Assembly (NCBI GenBank): GCA_050084985.1
Contig: JBITNC010000001.1
Coordinates: 31,310,001 to 31,374,000, forward strand
Direction of reading: 5' to 3'
Origin: Nageia nagi
Lineage: Eukaryota; Pinophyta
DNA: 64,000 nt
Shown here piece after piece: positions 58,290 to 64,000 of the stretch (positions within the stretch are counted from its first letter, which is position 1; each line of letters opens with the position of its first letter). Both the position numbers and the translations under genes were made by a program. The notes under the pieces are model-generated. The model was not told the DNA's origin. It did no database searches and worked only from the letters and a program-made list of their open reading frames with translations.

Positions 58290-59306
58290 TGCCATAATTA
58301 AGTAAGGATACTTAACCATGTTTTTGTAGTAGTGATATTTTGAAGGTATAAACGTTAATTTGGTGCCTTAAAAAGTTCTATTTTGGAATCAAGCATTGCA
58401 AGGTGTAAAATTGGTATAATGTCATCTTACACTTAGCACTTTTAAATTGAGTAATAGAAAACTTCAATAATAATTATTACAAGGGCTTGGTGGGTTCTTG
58501 CATCATAAAATTTCCAACAATAACTTTGGAGAGAAAGGAATAAAATAAAAAGATTATTTCTTATATAGTGTTTTATACTTACATCATCCATGCTTAGTTA
58601 CACTCATGGTAAAGGAAATAATATGTAAATAACATATCTTCCTAGGCTCCCACTTGGGTGATGTTAACATTCACCAAGTTAAGGCCTGGTGGTAAAGAAA
58701 TAAATCCAAGGAGTAAAGCTACAATAAAATGATCATCAACAGCCATTTTTTTCCCATATTAAAGCTTATTATTGCAATTCTAGACCTAATGAAATTAGAA
58801 AAGATATTGTGAGCTCTAACCATTATCAAATATACCAATTCCTAGGAATGTTCAATGATGATGTTGACATATCAGAATCTTGAATCTTGATAATGATAGG
58901 AAAGATATTTTTTAATCCTGACTAAAAACATAAAAGCCTTGGTCTTACAAATTAACTTCTTGGAAATACACAAGGTAAATACATTCATGAAAGATATAAT
59001 TGCAACTTTGATATATACCCTAAGTATAGAAAAAGGATTATTTGCATGGAAATAGTGTGGAGATAGCATGGAAAGAGGATGTAGATAAAGAGATTTTGGG
59101 TGAGATGGACTAAAGTATCTCATGAGATATTGTATACAATGCATAGTTGATAGTTAAGTACACTAGATATTTTCCAAGTCATAACATTTTCTTATCATAG
59201 GAGTTAAGAAAAGTTTTTTATTATTGTAAGTGGTGATTTTACAAATTTCTATTGTAGAAGTAGATATATTACATATCTTCATGCATGATTTTTCTATAAA
59301 TATAAA
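58290..59306 (+). repeat. D 3' LTR, first 1 kb
   Basis: Starts TGCCATAATTAAGTAAGG. It matches 1,376-1,632 and then, without a gap, 26,021-26,775. It stops at 59,306, where TGTAAACATAT of E begins. Confidence 0.68.
58517..58545 (+). other. Uninterrupted form of the G insertion site
   Basis: AACAATAACTTTGGAGAGAA and the following GGAATAAAATA match the left flank of G (AACAATAACCTAAGAGAGATTGG) and its right flank (AAAGGAAGAAAACAAAATA). The D 3' LTR never received G, so it records the site before insertion. Confidence 0.65.
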
Positions 59307-61650
59307 TGTAAACATATAAAAAAATATTTTTCCACCTAGCTTTGGTGACTCACAATGATTTGGTCTATCTTACAACTTATCATGGTACTATTAGTCCTTT
59401 TTATTAGTTTGGTAATGTTCATGTGGTTTATTTTAGTAACTTAGCCCATTATTACCACCTAATCAACCATAGCCCTAATCTACCCATCGGTTAGGATAAA
59501 CCCTAACTTGCCCACTAGCTAGTCAATCTCAATATAAAAGGCCATTTAAAAATCATTTCAAACCCTAATTAGTCATTAATAAATAAATATTTACAAGATC
59601 TTGTATGTTCAACCTCCTCCTAGTTGTGTACTTGAAAGTTATAGCTTGAAACCTTCCATTTTGAGCTCAACCTATCATTTCTAAGGCAAAAAGGTGATCC
59701 TTATCCTCATCTTGTAAGGAAATATTAGGTAAAGTCTTGTGATGTGGAATTTTATGGAGATTAACATTATTTCAAGGGTTTTATAGGTCCTAAAAGTATT
59801 CAAAAGTATATAATAATATCCTTTTTTATTATTTTACTAACCCACTTATGCATCATTACATCTTAGTGTTTCTAGGCTAGTCTCTTGTAGAATTGGGTTT
59901 TAATAGTCTAGTTTTCTTAAATCATTGGCTAAATCATTTTAGGTTTTATGCTAGCTTGCATTATATTCATCTAGCTATTCTCAAATACCTTATTAACTCA
60001 AGGCTTGGAGGTTTACAAGTAAACTAGTAATATTTTGCTTAGTTCTAGGGTCTTAAGGAATTAGAATAAGAAGCCTCCATTAATCTTTATTTGTAGCTCA
60101 TTTAGCATTTTTGGTACTTCATAAAAAAGGATAAATCTCTAAACCCTATCCCTATTTTGTATTTTTATCATTATCTTATCATATGAAAGGAATATTTTAT
60201 ATATTGTAATGTGGGCATTCCAAAGGCCCTTGGGTTTTGCATGTTATTTATGTTTTAGGTCAAGGTGTGGGTTTCTTTTGGGAGATTACAAAAGTGGTGA
60301 TCATGATGGGACCTTCCTTAGTCCATGACTTGGAACCATAGAGGATTTTTTAAATCTGTTTCTCCTTATTTTTAGGTGTTGTTGTTGACCTTTTCTTTAT
60401 GCATTTTATAATAGTTTCATCTATTGACTTAAACTAATTCTTTCAAGGAATATTCCTAACAAGTTTGAGACCAAACCATAAAAATTTAGATTCATGAAAG
60501 TTAGCAAAAAGCTAATTAGTTTCTTACAAATTGATGAATAGATCCTAGTCATCTTCCTATAGAATGGTTAGGGTTTTGAATATTGAAATTTATCCATTAC
60601 CTCTAACCCCATCAACTCCTCTTTATCATATAGTTCTATCTATACTAGTTAGGGTTTTCTTATGGTTTTTAGCTAGTTTGTATCATTTATTGCAAGTGTC
60701 ATAGTTTCTTGGCCTAGTAACTAGGTGGAAATAGTCCACTACTAATATTTAATTTTTTTTTATAAACTTATGGTTTTATTTAATATTTTTATACTTCAAT
60801 TTTAAAAATCTTTGGTTACTATTATGATCAATTGGCCAACTATTTGATTTGTCCTCTAGTTAGTACTACTAATCGATTTGCAACATACTAGTTAGAATCA
60901 AAGCTTGTACTACATGTATTTTATCTAATAGGATCTTGGTGTGGGATCTCTATAGGCTTGTATCCCTATTTTTTCATTCTTTAGATTAATACTTATGTAC
61001 TGTTAGGGCTATTATTTCATTTATTTTCTCTTTATTTTGCTAGTGAAAAGAAAAGAAATTGAAAAAGAAAAAGTTTATTTTATTTATAACAATAGTGAAA
61101 TCAAAATAATATTTGGAAGGGAGTGTTTCATTTTGAAATCATTTTTTTCTTTCATTTTGAAAAGAAAATAAATATTTAGGGAATTAGTTTAATTTGCATG
61201 CATATAGTTTCATATCATATTTTCTTTATCACACTTGCATTAATCTCACTTGAGCTTAGGGTTGAGCTAGGGAACATGGATTTCACCACTAGGATCTAGT
61301 CCTAATTCAAATGTCATTATTAGAGTGGACAATCTGAGTTGAGCCATTAAATTTCTTACACCCTTAAAAATTGAGCCTTTTCCAAAAATACTTGACTAGG
61401 TTAATTCTAGGAAGACTATAAAAAGGTCAAACAATCTTAAAATCAATCTCATTAACAAAATAATTATCCTAATTAAATAAGAATCAATTAGATAAGATAA
61501 TCATTATTGCTATATTTCACACTATTATTATCTTATATATAGGATTTATATCTTGAAAATATCATCCTATGGTTGTGTGTTTTAGCTTTGCATTCATTAA
61601 ATCAATATAATAACTAAATATTTAGGCTTGGTGTTTATTTGCTTTCTCTT
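59307..61650 (+). repeat. Probable 5' LTR of element E
   Basis: Starts TGTAAACATAT, similar to the TGTAAACACC start of A's LTR, exactly where D's 3' LTR is interrupted. A TATA box (TATAAAAG) is at 59,533-59,540. The region ends just before a PBS-like sequence and a gag-like ORF. The partner LTR is outside the window, so limits and status are inferred. Confidence 0.45.
59533..59540 (+). promoter_or_regulatory. TATA box in E's probable LTR
   Basis: TATAAAAG in the context AATCTCAATATAAAAGGCC, about 225 bp from the LTR start. If real, most of the 2.3-kb LTR lies downstream of the promoter. Confidence 0.4.
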
Positions 61651-61651
61651 T

Positions 61652-61670
61652 TTGGGCACTATTAAGGATA
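61652..61670 (+). other. Primer-binding-site-like sequence of E
   Basis: TTGGGCACTATTAAGGATA resembles a decayed Athila/Tat tRNA-Asp PBS (TTGGCGCC, GTTGCC, GGGGA) through C-to-T and G-to-A changes. It aligns with the D site at 27,291. Confidence 0.4.
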
Positions 61671-61718
61671 TATTATTTGTGAAATATTGCTTTTTTTAGT
61701 TCTTATTTATGGTCTTAG

Positions 61719-62150
61719 TATGGAAAGTGAATATCATAATTCAATGGATACTAGAGCATAATATGGGGCTAGGTAAACTAGGTCTTCACAATCTAATCCT
61801 CCATCCTAATCACCTTCATCTCTTGTTCCATAACCATCTTATGCCCCATCCTCCCCACCTAGGTATACTTCTATCCCATTCCAACAAGAGGATTCACATT
61901 TCTACAAATACTTACAATAAAGTGTGCATAGAAACCTCTTATATGGTCATGTTAGTTCTCTACATCATGTGGAGAATATCTATGATGAACCTCCTTACAA
62001 GGAGAAACTATTTTTGAGTGATCCTCATGTATAAGACCTTTTTCATCAATTTAGGGTTAGGTAACTATTGATCAGTATACCCTAAACCTCAAAGGGTTTG
62101 GTCTGGTCATATTCTCCACTACCCATAATGATAGGTTCCTTGAAAGAGTA
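61719..62150 (+). pseudogene. Gag-like N-terminal ORF of E, interrupted by B2
   Basis: One frame of about 145 codons from MESEYHNSMDTRA. Almost every break is TAA, at positions that fit Gln. The N-terminal third is Ser/Pro-rich (SYAPSSPPRYTSIPF). Then come YGHVSSLHHVENIYDEPPYK, FLSDPHV and GLVWSYSPLPIMIGSLKE. Position 50 bp after the PBS-like site supports gag, but I could not reach the conserved gag core because B2 sequence begins. Confidence 0.5.
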
Positions 62151-63119
62151 GAATGTGGTGGGGATGCGCTTGTGTTGGTTTTCTACTCAATCTCTAATTT
62201 ATAGGCTAGTTCCTATCTATATTTAAGGTTAAAAGTAATTGAAAAGAAATGAAAGGATAAAGAGTTACAGGAAAAAGATAAGTAAATAAAAAGAGAGCTA
62301 AAACAAGAAATATACAACCTGATCATTACAGCATAGGAAACAATCCATGGCCAAGATCAAGAATAACAAACTATCTTGCAACTGGGGTCTTGCAATCATA
62401 ATACATAACCATAATTTGAAGCAAACATTTCACATATAACATCTACAAAAGCAATAAATATCCACTTTGTTGAAAGAAGCCAAAGCATTATCTATTTGTA
62501 TTATCATATGTGAATATCTTTTACAGATATGGGCAAATTTGCTAGATTGTTCAACCTTTTTGATCTCTAATAGTTAGTTATTTATACATCCTTCCCCCCT
62601 TCTTAGGTGGTTGTGTTTTATTAATATACATAATTTCTCACATTGAATGAAGTAATTAAAATAGCACTATTTACAATAAATACTACAATTATGTTAGATT
62701 ACATAGTGAATAAATACCTATAGCATGATTATATGGGAATTTGCAATTTTTTAACAGTCATGTCCATGGAGTAGTAATCCTTCTAACATGTCATTAATTA
62801 CTCCTTCTTTAGCCCTATAGTTGATTGAAGATAGCATTGTAGCTATATAAATAATTAATTATCTACAAATTGATGGATATGATTTGGTACTATGTTCTAT
62901 TGATTGATATCTACTTCTTTGTGACCTTCATGATCTCTACTATAGATGTCAGTAATCAAAGTAATGGCAATTGGTAAACATTATGTCAACTTGAATTAAG
63001 AAAAAAATTGCCATTGTTATAAGGAAATGAGTTGGTGTTGACACAATAATAGGTCCCTAAGGGTCAAAAACTTAAGATAAAGTGGACTCAAGTGTTCCTT
63101 CTTATGCATTACTCTTACC

Positions 63120-63640
63120 TTTGCTTGGTGGGTTCTATTTTCTTCATATAGGCTTTATTTATGATCTAGCTCTTCTAGGACATAATAATTTTTGTCAAAA
63201 ACTATGAAATCATCACTTAGAATTAGTGGGATTTGTTTGATATCTTCATAAATCTTCATCCACCATTGTTTGTTCTAGGACCCACTAATTTCAATCAAAA
63301 ACTATGACATCATCACTTAGAATTGGTGGGCTTTGTTTGATGTCTTCATAAATCTTCACTTGCCATTACTTATTTTGGGACTCATTGATTTCAATAAAAA
63401 AACTATGACATAATCACTTAGAATTGGTAGGATTTGTTTGATATCTTCATAAATCTTCACCTTCAATTACTTATTTTGATACCTATTAATTTCAATCAAA
63501 ACCTATGACATCATCACTTAGAATCAGTAGGCTTTGTTTAATGTCTTCATAAATCTTCATCTATCATTGCTTGTTCTAGGACTCATTGATTTCAATCAAA
63601 AACTATGACATCATCACTCAAAATTGACAAGCCCTGTTAG
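63120..63640 (-). repeat. Tandem array with decayed TGACGTCA cores in B2
   Basis: Five cores about 100 bp apart on the plus strand: AACTATGACATCATCACTTA followed by GAATTGGTGGGCTTTGTTTGATGTCT and a CATAAATCTTCA block. Three are TGACATCA (near 63,305, 63,505 and 63,606) and two are further decayed. It is the inverted counterpart of 43,630-44,175. Confidence 0.82.
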
Positions 63641-63649
63641 ATGTCTTGA

Positions 63650-63800
63650 ATCTAAATTTATACAACTCTTGGACACTTGTACTAATAATTCTCAAACACT
63701 TTAAAGGAATGAATATAACTCTTAGACACTTATATTTACATAACTCTCAGGCACTCTAAGAGAAAGAAAATAACTCTTAGACACTTATATTTATATAAAT
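63650..63800 (-). repeat. 54-bp array in B2
   Basis: About three units based on AACTCTTAGACACTTATATTTA, the inverted counterpart of the six units at 43,217-43,605. Confidence 0.7.
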
Positions 63801-64000
63801 CCTGGGTGTGAAAGAATAAAATAATAATTTTGCATTACCTCAATTTAGAGTGTAATTCTAAAAGAATACAATCTTTTGGAAGCTCTTTGGGGTCTCTACC
63901 TACTAAAGAATAGAACCATCTACTTGCTACTTCTAGTAACTTATTTAGAAGTAAGCTTGGTAGAGATATTAGTTATTGAAATCAAATATACTAGGAGGAA

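Larger units (their letters stand above)
1376..59306 (+). mobile_element. Element D: Tat-like Ty3/gypsy host of the nested stack
   Basis: D is reconstructed from separated pieces in one orientation: 5' LTR (1,376-1,632 plus 26,021 to about 27,285), PBS-like site (27,291), gag (27,481-27,695 plus 45,661-46,610), protease, RNase H-like, RT, RNase H and integrase (46,900-50,970), an extra ORF (51,270-52,631 plus 57,614-58,185) and the start of the 3' LTR (58,290-59,306). The pieces are separated by insertions G, C and a copia element, and the 3' LTR is cut by E. Protease and RNase H-like segments resemble those of B1, so the two are sister families. Its right end lies beyond insertion E and outside the window, so its own target-site duplication cannot be read. 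Confidence 0.72.
62150..64000 (-). mobile_element. B2: inverted copy of the B1 3' end, runs off the window
   Basis: The reverse complement of this block matches 42,985-45,150: the end of the extra ORF (63,835-64,000; LLNKLLEVASRWFYSL and DPKELPKDCILL), the LTR start near 63,834 (TGCAAAATT), both tandem arrays and the region around the TATA box. The element continues to the right, beyond the window, on the minus strand. Confidence 0.72.

Overview
The window looks like repeat-rich intergenic DNA from a plant nuclear genome, probably a large one with slow DNA loss. It is very AT-rich. I see no cellular gene, rRNA, tRNA gene or CRISPR array. Nearly everything recognisable is a decayed LTR retrotransposon of plant type: Ty3/gypsy Tat-like, Ty3/gypsy chromovirus, and one Ty1/copia. 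Reading frames are broken mainly by TAA, TAG and TGA at places where relatives have Gln or Trp, as expected from long-term C-to-T decay of methylated DNA. The species cannot be read from the sequence.

Most of the window resolves into one nested stack. Element D (plus strand, about 1,376 to 59,306) is the host. It lies in an older chromovirus integrase remnant (788-1,375). Four insertions sit in D. (i) Its 5' LTR is split by G, a minus-strand gag-only LTR element (1,633-26,020), and G is itself split by A, a 16.9-kb Tat-like element (7,474-24,375). (ii) D's gag is split by chromovirus C (27,696-45,660), which carries the truncated Tat-like element B1 (about 32,772-45,272). (iii) D's extra 3' ORF is split by a minus-strand copia (52,632-57,608), which carries a 1.57-kb retroposed insert flanked by a 14-bp direct repeat. 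(iv) D's 3' LTR is cut by E (from 59,307), whose gag-like ORF runs into an inverted copy of the B1 3' end (B2, to the end of the window). The nesting is supported by near-matching target-site duplications (TAATG/TGATG for A, CTATT/CTTTT for C, ACTTG/GCTTG for the copia), by D's gag frame continuing across C, and by D's 3' LTR, which keeps the uninterrupted form of the site that G occupies in the 5' LTR.

Two features stand out. First, B1 and D carry an RNase H-like domain (FDGS...EYE...) between protease and reverse transcriptase, in addition to the conventional RNase H after RT. A carries its extra RNase H in the usual Tat place, between RNase H and integrase. Two layouts of a dual-RNase H polyprotein therefore coexist here. 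Second, the LTRs of A and B are packed with tandem arrays whose units share a core centred on TGACATCA or TGATGTCA, the two one-step decay products of the palindrome TGACGTCA, a bZIP-type site. The core lies in opposite orientation in the two families.

A, B1 and D each also carry a different long extra ORF downstream of integrase that I cannot assign to a family. No element here looks able to move on its own: catalytic residues are lost, frames are broken and ends are missing.
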